A stretch of 19,179 bases of DNA from Bacteroidales bacterium UBA1064 (GCA_002316235.1 DCDD01000055.1:1-19179), one strand, 5' to 3'. Shown: positions 1-8,459, counted from the first letter of the stretch. Translations and numbers: made by a program. Notes: generated by a model from the sequence alone, not told the origin.

Positions 1-81
1 AAAGCCTACTACTTTACCCAGGCCCTAAACGGGGTGTACACCCGAATGGCCATCATGTCGCTAATTCTTGGACTGAAGTAG
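1..81 (+). CDS. pyrB: Aspartate carbamoyltransferase catalytic subunit, C-terminal end (partial)
   Basis: The first 27 codons of the window are open in frame 1 and end in TAG at 79-81. The peptide begins KAYYFTQALNGVYTRMAIM, which resembles the C-terminal helix of PyrB (families usually show AYYFxQAxNGxYxRMAL here). PyrB carries out the first committed step of pyrimidine synthesis, condensing carbamoyl phosphate with aspartate. The complete pyrI 85 nt downstream supports the call, since the two subunits form one holoenzyme and are normally co-transcribed. The 5' part of the gene lies outside the window. Confidence 0.88.
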   Translation, partial: KAYYFTQALNGVYTRMAIMSLILGLK

Positions 82-166
82 CTACGAGGTGCCATGACGG
101 AATGCATGGCGTGGTAGTGTATATTTTATAATTCGTTGCAATTTAACCAGCTAATAAATTAATTCG

Positions 167-625
167 ATGAAAGACAAAAAACATTTAAGTGTAAGTGCAA
201 TTGAAAACGGAACGGTTATTGACCACATTCCCGCTCAGAACCTATTTAAGGTTATCTCAATTCTTGGACTTGACAGAATCCCCAACCAGATTACCTTTGG
301 AACCAATCTGGAAAGCCAGCGGTTGGGTAGAAAGGCCATAGTGAAAATTGCCGACAAGTACTTTGAACGCGAGGAGATTAACCGAATAGCCATTGTGGCG
401 CCCCATGCCAAGCTCAACATCATCAGGGATTATGAGGTGGTTGAGAAAATGCTGGTTGAGGTTCCCGACCATATTACGGGCATAGTTAGGTGTGTGAACC
501 CTAAATGCATTACCAACTTTGAGAATGTTGCCCCAAAATTTGAGGTGGTTGACAAGAAAAATGTTAGCCTGAAATGCCATTACTGCGAAAAAATCACCGA
601 TCAGGAACATATGGAATACCGCTAG
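167..625 (+). CDS. pyrI: Aspartate carbamoyltransferase regulatory subunit
   Basis: This 152-residue protein has the usual length of PyrI. The N-terminal allosteric domain contains the family signature GTVIDHIPAQNLFKV (residues 15-29), which forms part of the nucleotide-effector region. The C-terminal zinc domain has four cysteines at 109, 114, 137 and 140 (C-X4-C...C-X2-C), the ligands that hold the regulatory chain against PyrB. The protein has no catalytic activity of its own. In characterised enzymes it conveys CTP/UTP inhibition and ATP activation to PyrB. It follows the pyrB end by 85 nt on the same strand, so the pair is probably one transcription unit. The presence of PyrI implies an allosterically controlled ATCase. 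Confidence 0.96.
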   Translation: MKDKKHLSVSAIENGTVIDHIPAQNLFKVISILGLDRIPNQITFGTNLESQRLGRKAIVKIADKYFEREEINRIAIVAPHAKLNIIRDYEVVEKMLVEVPDHITGIVRCVNPKCITNFENVAPKFEVVDKKNVSLKCHYCEKITDQEHMEYR

Positions 626-747
626 GGCGGGAATTATAGATGGAATACTTTGGAAGGAGGTTTCGCCGCTAATCGAAGGCTGTAGAAAATTATGCTGAAC
701 TTCTGGCCCGAGCAGTAGTGGTAGAAAGCATCATGTAGCGCGAAAGA

Positions 748-784
748 ATGTGCCAATGAATTAAAAATTAATTTTTAGGCACAT
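748..784. terminator. Inverted repeat between convergent pyrI and DUF389 gene; possible bidirectional terminator
   Basis: Perfect 7-nt arms ATGTGCC (748-754) and GGCACAT (778-784) enclose an AT-rich core that contains a perfect 14-bp palindrome, AAAAATTAATTTTT (763-776). The right arm lies inside the last codons of the minus-strand DUF389 gene, and its stop codon (768-770) is in the core. The position between convergent genes fits a bidirectional terminator. No clean T-run follows either arm, so this is only a candidate. Confidence 0.35.
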
Positions 785-2102
785 ACTCCCAGAAAACCTT
801 GATGTCGTCCTGATTCAACCTGGCATTGAGCCAGTTGGAAATCTGCTTTTTTTCGGCAGGGGTTATCCCGGAGGTTATACCGAAAAATACTACCGTGGTT
901 TTATCGGGTTGAGAACTGTCGGTTTTATACTGGAAGGTTTCGGCATAGGAGCAGCTGGAAATCTTAGGGAAAAAAGCTTGAATCTCCAGCAGGAGGGTTT
1001 TGCCTAGCTGCCTTTTCCTGGAGATACTATCAATTTGGGCATCTTTATCCCTGATAATCATATTTAAGCGGGTTAGCTCAGACCTAAGCTTAATAACCTC
1101 ACTGTCGGTTTCATTTGAGCTATTCAAGGCTAAACCTTGCTCAATAAGTATTTTGGCATCATCGAGATCAAAATTGCTCGCCTTTTGGGTAATCGCTTCT
1201 TTTTGCTTTTCAGTTAAGCTTACACCTCCATAGGTTAGCGTGATGATTTTTTTACGTACATCAATGTTATTTCTAAGTAGGTAGTTGCCCTCAAAGGAAC
1301 TTACATTCGAAATGTACCGGCTAGCATTCAGGTTAAATTTCTCATTTTGCACCAGCCTGTAGCCAAAATAAATGCTCGGAAGCAGCACCACGATTATTAC
1401 CGTAGAAATCCATCTGTTTATGCTTTTCTTTTGCCTGACATCCATGTCAGCAATTATCGGAAATTTAAGAATTTGAGAAATGGCTACAGATGAAATACCT
1501 ATAAAAACCGTATTAATGGTGAAGAGGTAGAGCGCCCCAAAGAAAAAGTTGAACTGCCCTGTGGCCAATCCGTAGCCTGCCGTGCAAAGAGGAGGCATAA
1601 GCGCTGTAGCAATAGCAACACCGGGGATAACATTTCCCTTTTGCTTACTGCTAATGGCAACGATTCCGGCCAGCCCGCCAAAAAGAGCAATTATTACGTC
1701 ATAGATTGTGGGAGTTGTTCGGGATAGCAGCTCTGAATGTGCAGTTGATATTGGACTTATTGAAAAATAGAGGGTTGAGGCAAAAAGCCCGGCAAGCACG
1801 GCAAAACCATAATTTTTTAAAGAAATTTTAAAGAGCTTCATGTTGTAGGTTGCTATGCTGTAGCCCATACCATTTATAGGCCCCATTAGTGGCGATATCA
1901 ACATAGCGCCTATAATTACCGCTGTAGAGTTCATATTCAGGCCAACCGATGCTATAATGATGGCAAACATTAAAATCCACAGGTTGGTTCCCCTGAACAC
2001 CACGTCCTTCACGATGCTTTCATGAATGCGATCATAGCTGTCGAGCTCGGACTCGAGGTTGAAGTAGTGAAAAAATTTGCTGATTACACTTTGTGGTTTC
2101 AT
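768..2102 (-). CDS. DUF389 (TIGR00341-type) integral membrane protein with C-terminal coiled-coil domain
   Basis: The protein has about 444 residues from the chosen start. Hydrophobic segments lie between about residues 41 and 251. They carry two conserved DUF389 patches: STAVIIGAMLISPLMGPING (about 59-78) and PGVAIATALMPPLC (about 160-173). After the last membrane segment comes a soluble tail. It has a predicted coiled coil (about 333-367, rich in charged heptads) and a small terminal domain ending FWEYVPKN. The function of DUF389 proteins is unknown; a transport or signalling role is only a guess. The frame extends 28 codons further upstream (to 2186), but that stretch has no family-like sequence. 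The ATG at 2102 is preceded by an AT-rich tract typical of Bacteroidota starts, so I prefer it. The gene is monocistronic and converges on pyrI. Confidence 0.85.
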   Translation of the reverse strand: MKPQSVISKFFHYFNLESELDSYDRIHESIVKDVVFRGTNLWILMFAIIIASVGLNMNSTAVIIGAMLISPLMGPINGMGYSIATYNMKLFKISLKNYGFAVLAGLFASTLYFSISPISTAHSELLSRTTPTIYDVIIALFGGLAGIVAISSKQKGNVIPGVAIATALMPPLCTAGYGLATGQFNFFFGALYLFTINTVFIGISSVAISQILKFPIIADMDVRQKKSINRWISTVIIVVLLPSIYFGYRLVQNEKFNLNASRYISNVSSFEGNYLLRNNIDVRKKIITLTYGGVSLTEKQKEAITQKASNFDLDDAKILIEQGLALNSSNETDSEVIKLRSELTRLNMIIRDKDAQIDSISRKRQLGKTLLLEIQAFFPKISSCSYAETFQYKTDSSQPDKTTVVFFGITSGITPAEKKQISNWLNARLNQDDIKVFWEYVPKN

Positions 2103-2629
2103 CCGTACAAAATTTTTAAATTTCTGATTACAAATACCTTGACCCATACCTTTAAGGCATCGGGGTTGGGCGGATGGAACACCCATATTTTGCTAACGCG
2201 TGTTTGAGCAAGCTACATTATAAGTATGTTTCATATCATTGAAAGCTTACTTTTACCTGTATCGGTGATTGCCTAACAAGCTCCCCGAAATTAATAAAAA
2301 AATCCTAAAGGTTGAATGCCTGGCATAACCCTGTCGAAGCGTAAGGAATTAAAGGGAAAAGGATAAATGTTAGCACGTGTGCTGATGAGCATTAGACTCG
2401 ATTTCTCGATTTCTTCCTGTTATTAGCAAGGTAACTTCTTGATTTTTATTGTTCCATGTAATTGAGAACCCTGACCATGTGAAAGGTTAATTTTTTTATC
2501 CCTTATATTTTGATTCTCTTTGTTAAATTTTGTTGAAAAATGAATTTCTGTTTTTCAACCTTTTTTAACTTTTGCTGTCATACTAGGCAAAGGTGTTAAC
2601 TAGTAAACTTAAAATAAAATCAGCATCAA
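2103..2629. other. Non-coding gap upstream of the RND efflux operon
   Basis: About 0.5 kb without a convincing gene lies between the divergently transcribed DUF389 gene and the efflux operon. It holds several short symmetric motifs. These are an imperfect nested hairpin (2222-2252: AAGTA/TACTT around TTTCA/TGAAA), an AGCAC-GT-GTGCT symmetric dodecamer (2372-2383), a tandem duplication of CTCGATTT (2397-2412), and a perfect 9-bp inverted repeat close to the operon (2532-2559, listed separately). No exact TAnnTTTG promoter element was found in either direction. The part nearest the operon is strongly AT-rich. Confidence 0.6.
2532..2559. promoter_or_regulatory. Perfect 9-bp inverted repeat upstream of efflux operon; candidate operator
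   Basis: GTTGAAAAA (2532-2540) and TTTTTCAAC (2551-2559) are perfect reverse complements separated by 10 nt (TGAATTTCTG). The repeat lies 70 nt before the adaptor start codon and just upstream of a TAACTTTTG string that is one base off the Bacteroidota -7 element. This geometry suits a dimeric repressor or activator site controlling the efflux operon. A hairpin is also possible, but nothing upstream on the plus strand needs terminating. Confidence 0.35.
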
Positions 2630-3751
2630 ATGACAGCATTTTCTAAAAGGCTTATCAGGATATCTACTACGGTTGCTATTGCTCTACTTTTAGTTGGGAT
2701 TATTCTGTATCCCAAGGTAAAAGATGCTTCAAATAGTGATTCTAAAGATAAAGTACCAGGACGAATGGCCATGCGGGGTGGGGGAGGCCAGCCGCTTTTT
2801 GCCAACGGTTTTATTATTGTTCCAACATCCATGAGCGAGTTGATCTCTACCACCGGCAGCTTACTCCCGGATGAGGAGGTTGACCTTTCATTTGAAACAT
2901 CCGGGAAGGTTGTAGCCATTTACTTTGAGGAGGGAACAAAAGTGAAAAAGGGCGATTTGTTGGCCAAGATAAACGATGCCCCGCTGCAGGCTCAGCTTCA
3001 GAAGCTTCAGGCTCAACGCAAGCTGGCCGAGGAAAAGCTGTTCCGCCAGAAGCAGCTACTTGAGCGCGATGCCATCAGTCGGGAGAGCTACGACCAGGTA
3101 TCTACGGAGCTACAGGCCATTGAGGCTGATATCATGCTCATTAAAGCGCGTATTGCCGAAACGGAGCTACGGGCACCATTTGATGGAATTGTCGGGTTGC
3201 GCTTGATTAGCGAGGGTGCCTACACTTCAACCCAAACCCCAATAGCCCATCTGGTTAAGGTTAGCCCCCTTAAAATTGAATTTTCCATTCCCGAGCGGTA
3301 CGCCGGGGAGGTAACCCCGGGCTATGACATTAGCTTTGTTATTGACGGAATTGAAAGTAAGTTTACCGGAAAGGTTTACGCGGTAGCACCCAAGGTTGAC
3401 ATGGCTACACGGGCCATCGTGGTTAGGGCTATGTACCCAAATCCCAACGAAGAGCTGAAGCCTGGTCGTTATGCCAGCATCACCCTGCAGCTTTCAAAAA
3501 TTGAAAACGCTGTTTCAATCCCCACCGAGGCGCTAATCCCCGAAATGGAGGGTGAAAAGGTATTCATCTACAGGAATGGAAAAGCCGAACAGGTTAGGGT
3601 TACCACCGGGCTACGCACCGAGTCGCGCATTCAAGTGCGCACAGGCCTCAACTTTGGCGACACTCTGCTTACCTCCGCCATTCTTCAGCTGCGACAGGGC
3701 ATTCCTGTTCAGCTTGATACAATTATTACTAATGCAATAAATCTCCAGTAA
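2630..3751 (+). CDS. RND efflux periplasmic adaptor (membrane fusion protein, MexA/AcrA type)
   Basis: This 373-residue adaptor bridges the inner-membrane RND pump and the outer-membrane channel. Residues about 12-27 form a single N-terminal membrane anchor or uncleaved signal. There is no lipobox, and a Gly-rich linker follows (residues 49-53). The first lipoyl half is near 88-118 (TSGKVVAIYFEEGTKVKKGD). A long alpha-hairpin follows (about 118-178, QLQKLQAQRKLAEEKL). The second lipoyl half is ELRAPFDGIVGLRLISEGAY (about 179-198), then the beta-barrel and membrane-proximal domains to the C-terminus. The permease gene begins 5 nt downstream, so translation is probably coupled. The cargo cannot be deduced from sequence. 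The 5' region has a candidate operator at 2532-2559. Confidence 0.94.
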   Translation: MTAFSKRLIRISTTVAIALLLVGIILYPKVKDASNSDSKDKVPGRMAMRGGGGQPLFANGFIIVPTSMSELISTTGSLLPDEEVDLSFETSGKVVAIYFEEGTKVKKGDLLAKINDAPLQAQLQKLQAQRKLAEEKLFRQKQLLERDAISRESYDQVSTELQAIEADIMLIKARIAETELRAPFDGIVGLRLISEGAYTSTQTPIAHLVKVSPLKIEFSIPERYAGEVTPGYDISFVIDGIESKFTGKVYAVAPKVDMATRAIVVRAMYPNPNEELKPGRYASITLQLSKIENAVSIPTEALIPEMEGEKVFIYRNGKAEQVRVTTGLRTESRIQVRTGLNFGDTLLTSAILQLRQGIPVQLDTIITNAINLQ

Positions 3752-3756
3752 AGCAC

Positions 3757-6700
3757 ATGAGTCTTTCATCATTAAGTATAAATCGCCCGGTACTTTCCAC
3801 CGTATTTTCCCTCATCATCCTGCTACTTGGCGCAATAGGTATAACCTTTCTGGGTGTTAGGGAATTTCCTAGCGTAGACCCGCCAATCATCTCGGTGAGC
3901 ACATCCTACCCCGGAGCCAACTCCGATGTTATAGAAACCCAGATCACCGAACCCCTGGAGCAGTCAATCAACGGCATTCCCGGAATTCGCACCCTTACCA
4001 GCCGGAGTAGTCAGGGAAGCAGCAGGATTACCGTGGAGTTTGAACTTTCAGTTGACATGGAGACTGCTGCAAATGACGTGCGTGATAAGGTTTCGCAGGC
4101 ACAGCGTCTTTTGCCACGCGATTGCGACCCGCCAACTGTTTCGAAGGCCGATGCTGACGCGCGTCCCATAATGAATATTGCCATTAACAGCAAGAAGCGC
4201 TCGCTGCTCGAGCTTTCCGAAATTGCCGATCTTACTCTGAAAGAGCAGCTGCAAACCATTTCGGGCGTTAGCTCGGTTGGCATTTGGGGCGAGAAAAGGT
4301 ACGCCATGCGTATATGGCTCGACCCTGCGAAGCTGGCCGGGTACCAAATGACTCCGCTTGACGTTAGAAATGCGCTGAATCGTGAAAATGTGGAGCTTCC
4401 TGCGGGCAGTATTGAAGGGGCAAACACCGAACTTACCATTCGGGTGCTGGGCCTTATGTCAACACCCGAGGAATTTAACAATTTAATTCTTAAACGTTCT
4501 GGCGAGCAGCTGATTAGGGTTCGTGATATCGGAAGGGCTGAGCTGGCCCCCGAAGACCTACGAAGCATTATGAAAATGAACGGTGTGCCTATGGTTTCGG
4601 TAGTTGTTATTCCACAGCCCGGGGCAAACCAAATTGAAATTGTGGATGAGGTTTACAAGCGTATCGATTTTATTAAAAAAGACCTGCCCGATGATGTAAA
4701 TATTGTGGTGGGTTTCGACAACACCCAGTATATAAGGTCGTCAATTAAGGAGGTGCAAACCACCATTTACATTGCATTTTTTCTCGTGGTGGTTATCATT
4801 TTTGCCTTCCTTCGCGATTGGCGAACCACCCTTATCCCCATCCTGGTAATCCCCGTTTCGCTGGTTGGCGTATTCTTCATAATGTACCTTGCAGGGTTCA
4901 GCATCAACATTTTAACCCTGCTGGCAATAGTGCTCTCCATTGGTTTGGTGGTTGACGATGCCATCATCATGATGGAGAATATCTACGTTAAGATTGAGCA
5001 GGGTATGACCCCGTTGGAGGCGGGTGTTAAGGGATCGAACGAAATATTTTTTGCCATCATTGCCACAACCATTACCTTGATTTCCGTATTCTTTCCCATT
5101 GTTTTTCTTGAGGGTATGACGGGGAGGCTGTTTCGGGAGTTTAGTATTGTAATTGCAGGAGCAGTTGCCATTTCGGCTTTTGTTGCCCTGACTTTCACCC
5201 CCATGCTTTCCACCAAGCTCCTTAAAACCCGGCATACCAGGAGCAAGGCGTATAGCTACACCGAAAAGTTTTTTACCTCGTTGAATAGTGGGTACAGGAA
5301 TTCGCTAAGCAGCTTTCTGAAGCATAGGTACCTGCCAGTTGTTATTCTTGTGGTAGCCGCTGGCCTGATAGTTCTACTTTGGAAAAGTATCCCTGCCGAA
5401 ATGGCTCCTATGGAGGATAGATCGCAGGTAAGCCTTAGCGTTACATTCCCCGAGGGGACAACCTACGACTATAGCGCAGCGTATGTTGAGGATGTGGCTG
5501 CTTTGGTTGATAAGCTGGTTCCTGAAGCTGAGAAGGCCACTTCGCGTGCATGGAGAGGAGGTGCTTCCATGGATGTAGTTCTGATACCGCCATCGGAGAG
5601 AGACCGCTCGCAGCAGGATATTGCCAACATGCTAACCGCTGAACTCAGAAAAAAGACCAAAGCCAAGGTGAATGTAATTCAACAGTCAACATTTGGTGGA
5701 CAGCGGGCCAGCTTGCCAATCCAGTACGTGCTTCAAGCCCAAAACATTGACAAGCTGCGTGAAATACTCCCTGCTTTCATGGCCGAGGTGCAGGATAATC
5801 CAACTTTTACCATGGCCGATGTAAACCTGAGGTTTACCAAACCCGAACTTCAGGTTGAAATCAACCGTGACAAGGCCAACATGCTTGGGGTTTCAACCCA
5901 AAATATCGGTCAAACCCTTCAACTCGCCCTTAGCGGGCAGCGTTTTGGGTACTTCATCATGAACGGGAAGCAATACCAAATTCTTGGCGAGCTGCCACGT
6001 GCTACCCGCAATGAACCCCTCGATTTGAAATCGCTTTACGTTCGCAGCGATGCAGGACAAATGGTACAGCTCGATAATTTTGTTGAGGTGAAGGAGTCGA
6101 CCGCTCCCCCTCAGCTTTACCGCTACAACAGGTTTGTTTCGGCAACCATATCGGCCGGGCTGGCAGAGGGAAAGACCATTAGCCAGGGAATTGAGGAGAT
6201 GGATAAAATTGCCGCCAAAACTCTCGACGATACTTTTAGAACAGCTCTGGCTGGTGACTCGAAGGACTTCACAGAAAGTTCATCAAGCCTTATGTTTGCA
6301 TTTGCCATGGCCATTGTGCTCATTTTCCTTGTTCTAGCTGCCCAGTTCGAAAGCTTTAAGGACCCTGTAATCGTAATGATGACCGTTCCCCTTGCCTTGG
6401 CCGGAGCTTTAATCTTCATGTGGTACTTTAACATCACGATGAACATATTCAGCCAGATTGGAATCATCATGCTTATTGGGTTGGTTTCAAAAAACGGAAT
6501 TCTTATTGTTGAGTTTTCGAACCAACGTAAAAATGCCGGCATGAGCAAACTTGATGCTGTAAAGTATGCTGCTGCAGCACGTTTTCGTCCTATTCTGATG
6601 ACGAGCCTATCGACAATTTTGGGAATTCTACCCCTGGCGTTAGGTCTGGGCGAGGGAGCGCAAAGTCGCGTTGCAATGGGAACTGCTGTGGTTGGAGGTC

Positions 6701-6825
6701 TTACCGTTGCTACCTTCCTTACACTTTACGTTATACCCGGTGTTTACCTGCTGATTTCCAGCGAATCTGCTGCAGGTAAAGCGGCAAACTCAAAAGGGCG
6801 GGATGTCGAAGGTATTGAGCAGTAG
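3757..6825 (+). CDS. HAE1-type RND efflux permease (AcrB/MexB-like)
   Basis: This 1022-residue protein has full RND length, with two repeats of six membrane segments and two large periplasmic loops. It opens with the typical SLSSLSINRPVLSTVFSLII first transmembrane helix. The proton-relay residues are intact: adjacent Asp400-Asp401 in TM4 (GLVVDDAIIMMENI) and Lys912 in TM10 (GLVSKNGILIVEF). The protein is expected to be a proton-driven trimeric exporter in the inner membrane, working with the adaptor encoded 5 nt upstream and the TolC-like protein downstream. The intact relay argues for an active pump. The HAE1 assignment (hydrophobic/amphiphilic drugs, bile salts, solvents) rests on overall similarity. 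Heavy-metal (HME) members are less likely, but the substrate is unknown. Confidence 0.95.
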   Translation: MSLSSLSINRPVLSTVFSLIILLLGAIGITFLGVREFPSVDPPIISVSTSYPGANSDVIETQITEPLEQSINGIPGIRTLTSRSSQGSSRITVEFELSVDMETAANDVRDKVSQAQRLLPRDCDPPTVSKADADARPIMNIAINSKKRSLLELSEIADLTLKEQLQTISGVSSVGIWGEKRYAMRIWLDPAKLAGYQMTPLDVRNALNRENVELPAGSIEGANTELTIRVLGLMSTPEEFNNLILKRSGEQLIRVRDIGRAELAPEDLRSIMKMNGVPMVSVVVIPQPGANQIEIVDEVYKRIDFIKKDLPDDVNIVVGFDNTQYIRSSIKEVQTTIYIAFFLVVVIIFAFLRDWRTTLIPILVIPVSLVGVFFIMYLAGFSINILTLLAIVLSIGLVVDDAIIMMENIYVKIEQGMTPLEAGVKGSNEIFFAIIATTITLISVFFPIVFLEGMTGRLFREFSIVIAGAVAISAFVALTFTPMLSTKLLKTRHTRSKAYSYTEKFFTSLNSGYRNSLSSFLKHRYLPVVILVVAAGLIVLLWKSIPAEMAPMEDRSQVSLSVTFPEGTTYDYSAAYVEDVAALVDKLVPEAEKATSRAWRGGASMDVVLIPPSERDRSQQDIANMLTAELRKKTKAKVNVIQQSTFGGQRASLPIQYVLQAQNIDKLREILPAFMAEVQDNPTFTMADVNLRFTKPELQVEINRDKANMLGVSTQNIGQTLQLALSGQRFGYFIMNGKQYQILGELPRATRNEPLDLKSLYVRSDAGQMVQLDNFVEVKESTAPPQLYRYNRFVSATISAGLAEGKTISQGIEEMDKIAAKTLDDTFRTALAGDSKDFTESSSSLMFAFAMAIVLIFLVLAAQFESFKDPVIVMMTVPLALAGALIFMWYFNITMNIFSQIGIIMLIGLVSKNGILIVEFSNQRKNAGMSKLDAVKYAAAARFRPILMTSLSTILGILPLALGLGEGAQSRVAMGTAVVGGLTVATFLTLYVIPGVYLLISSESAAGKAANSKGRDVEGIEQ

Positions 6826-6863
6826 CCGCTAATTTGGTTAATGTTTTGATGGGGTTTCCACAC

Positions 6864-6890
6864 TTGGACGTAGCTACTTTTATAGATTTG
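6864..6890 (+). promoter_or_regulatory. Candidate Bacteroidota-type promoter for the TolC-like gene
   Basis: TAGATTTG (6883-6890) matches the Bacteroidota -7 element TAnnTTTG exactly. A TTG (6864-6866) lies 16 nt upstream as a possible -33 element, slightly closer than the usual 17-23 nt. The transcript would begin near 6897, about 40 nt before the ATG at 6937. This would give the channel gene a promoter of its own in addition to read-through from the pump genes. Confidence 0.35.
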
Positions 6891-6936
6891 CATTCTGAAA
6901 CCAATTGATATTCAAACTGATAAATATTAAATACTG

Positions 6937-8313
6937 ATGAATGGAAAGTTTGATTTAATGAACCAAACAACACCCTCAGCATTGGCAGCTCCAATGGCCA
7001 AAAGGATTTTTACTATTACCCTTCTGATATGCCTGTGTAGCGGCTTATCCAAATCACAGGAGCTATTCGATTTGAGCTCATGCATTAAGGCTGGCCTCGA
7101 GCAAAATTTTTCTATACTGATAGCCCGCAATCAGGAAAAAATTGCCTCAAATAACTATACCGTAGGGAATGCCGGATACCTGCCTACGCTCAGCGGCTCG
7201 GGAAGATACGGAGGAACTATCAACACCACTCACCAGTCGTTTACCGATGGATCGGAGAGCGAGGCCAATGGTGTGAACAATACATCGGGGGTGGTTGGGG
7301 TTGACCTGAACATGACCATTTTTAACGGCTTCAAGGTGAAGGCAACCTACCAGAAGCTTAACGAAATGAAGCAGCTGGGCATACTGAACACTCAGCTGGA
7401 AATGGAAAATCTTGCAGCAGAAATTGCTTCCGAGTATTTCTTTTTCATCCAGCAGCTCAACCTTTACAATAACATGGCATACGCCGTGGAGCTTTCGCAC
7501 GAGCGGGTTAGAATTGATGAGGAGAGGTACCTGCTGGGTTCTTCTTCAAAAGTTGACCTGCTGCAGTCCATAGTGTATCTTAATTCCGACAGCTCCAGAT
7601 TTGCCAAGCAGAAGGAGGTGCTTAGAGCTTCGCAGGTGCGACTTTTCAAGCTAATGGGCAACGTTGACTTGGGATATGACATTAGGCCAAAGGATACGGT
7701 CATTTCAATTAATGATGGGTTGCTTTACGATGATTTGCTGGCCTCAACCATGGATCAAAACACCTCCCTGCAAATTGCCCGAAGAAATACAACAATATCG
7801 CAGTACGACTACAAAATTATCGCTTCCCGTTCGTACCCCTACCTTAACCTTACATCGGGATACGACTATTCATTCAACGATTATGAAACCGGAACCGTAA
7901 AAAGTCAGCAAATTCATGGCTTAAGCTATGGTCTTACTCTTGGAGTTGATATTTTTGACGGCTTCAACCGCAAGCGCGAACGGACAAACGCAGCTATTGA
8001 AATAGAAAATCGGGAGCATGAGTATAGCGATGTGGTGCAGGGAGTAAAAGCCGACTTGCTAACCATATACTATGCCTATCAGAACAACCTCAAGCTGCTG
8101 AAACTTGAAGAGCAAAACCTTTCTGTAGCCCGTGAAAACCTGGAAATTGCCATGGAACGCTATAGGCTGGGCGATTTGTCGGGGCTTGAGCTAAGGGAAG
8201 TCCAGAAAAGTTTACTCGATGCCGAAGAGAGGCTTATCTCCGTTAAGTTCCAGGCAAAGCTAGCCGAAATTTCTCTATTCCAAATTTCAGGGAAAATCAT
8301 GAGCTACCTTTAA
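6937..8313 (+). CDS. TolC-family outer-membrane efflux channel
   Basis: This 458-residue (or shorter) protein consists of two outer-membrane efflux protein repeats built from long amphipathic helices. The second-half motif NLEIAMERYRLGDLSGLELREV (about residues 401-422, here joined from two overlapping stretches) is typical of the family. The hydrophobic signal peptide is near residues 23-40 (FTITLLICLCSGLSKSQ), with cleavage before Gln41. The ATG at 6937 leaves an unusual hydrophilic lead of about 19 residues. The ATG at 6994 (MAKRIF) gives a standard signal peptide, but the AT-rich tract expected before a start lies in front of 6937, so the start is uncertain. The gene sits 111 nt after the permease gene, completing a three-part exporter whose channel would span the outer membrane. 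Confidence 0.92.
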   Translation: MNGKFDLMNQTTPSALAAPMAKRIFTITLLICLCSGLSKSQELFDLSSCIKAGLEQNFSILIARNQEKIASNNYTVGNAGYLPTLSGSGRYGGTINTTHQSFTDGSESEANGVNNTSGVVGVDLNMTIFNGFKVKATYQKLNEMKQLGILNTQLEMENLAAEIASEYFFFIQQLNLYNNMAYAVELSHERVRIDEERYLLGSSSKVDLLQSIVYLNSDSSRFAKQKEVLRASQVRLFKLMGNVDLGYDIRPKDTVISINDGLLYDDLLASTMDQNTSLQIARRNTTISQYDYKIIASRSYPYLNLTSGYDYSFNDYETGTVKSQQIHGLSYGLTLGVDIFDGFNRKRERTNAAIEIENREHEYSDVVQGVKADLLTIYYAYQNNLKLLKLEEQNLSVARENLEIAMERYRLGDLSGLELREVQKSLLDAEERLISVKFQAKLAEISLFQISGKIMSYL

Positions 8314-8439
8314 ATTTCAGCTCCCAGGGCTGTGGCATGATCAAAGACGTTCTAGCAGATCGATCGGCTTTACAGGTTGAATTTTGAGTTAACCTGTTAA
8401 TTATCAGGATGAAGGTTTCGTAGAATGCTGCTTATAAAG

Positions 8440-8459
8440 GGTGTTAGCAGTAATACCCA
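8440..8459. terminator. Hairpin between convergent tolC-like gene and uppP; possible terminator
   Basis: GGGTGTTA (8440-8447) and TAATACCC (8452-8459) pair over 8 bp with one G-U wobble and a GCAG tetraloop. The hairpin sits about midway between the stop codons of two convergent genes. No T-run follows on the plus strand, and only TTTAT follows on the minus strand, so termination activity is uncertain. I see no gene in 8314-8554. Confidence 0.35.

Noticed and set aside
257..610. Minus-strand open frame of 117 codons over pyrI
   Set aside because: Completely overlapped by pyrI, which has all four zinc cysteines and normal length; no domain seen in the antisense frame.
2103..2186. Upstream 28-codon extension of the DUF389 gene
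   Set aside because: The extension looks like translated non-coding sequence, while the ATG at 2102 begins family-like sequence after an AT-rich leader.
2566..2574. TAACTTTTG as a promoter for the efflux operon
   Set aside because: One base too long in the spacer for TAnnTTTG and no TTG at a usable distance upstream, so not listed as a promoter.
4011..4568. Minus-strand open frame of 185 codons inside the RND permease gene
   Set aside because: It lies wholly antisense to a strongly recognisable permease, is rich in Ser/Arg as expected for a shadow frame, and has no family resemblance.
6123..6548. Minus-strand open frame of 141 codons inside the RND permease gene
   Set aside because: Antisense shadow of conserved membrane segments; its hydrophobic look mirrors the real coding strand.
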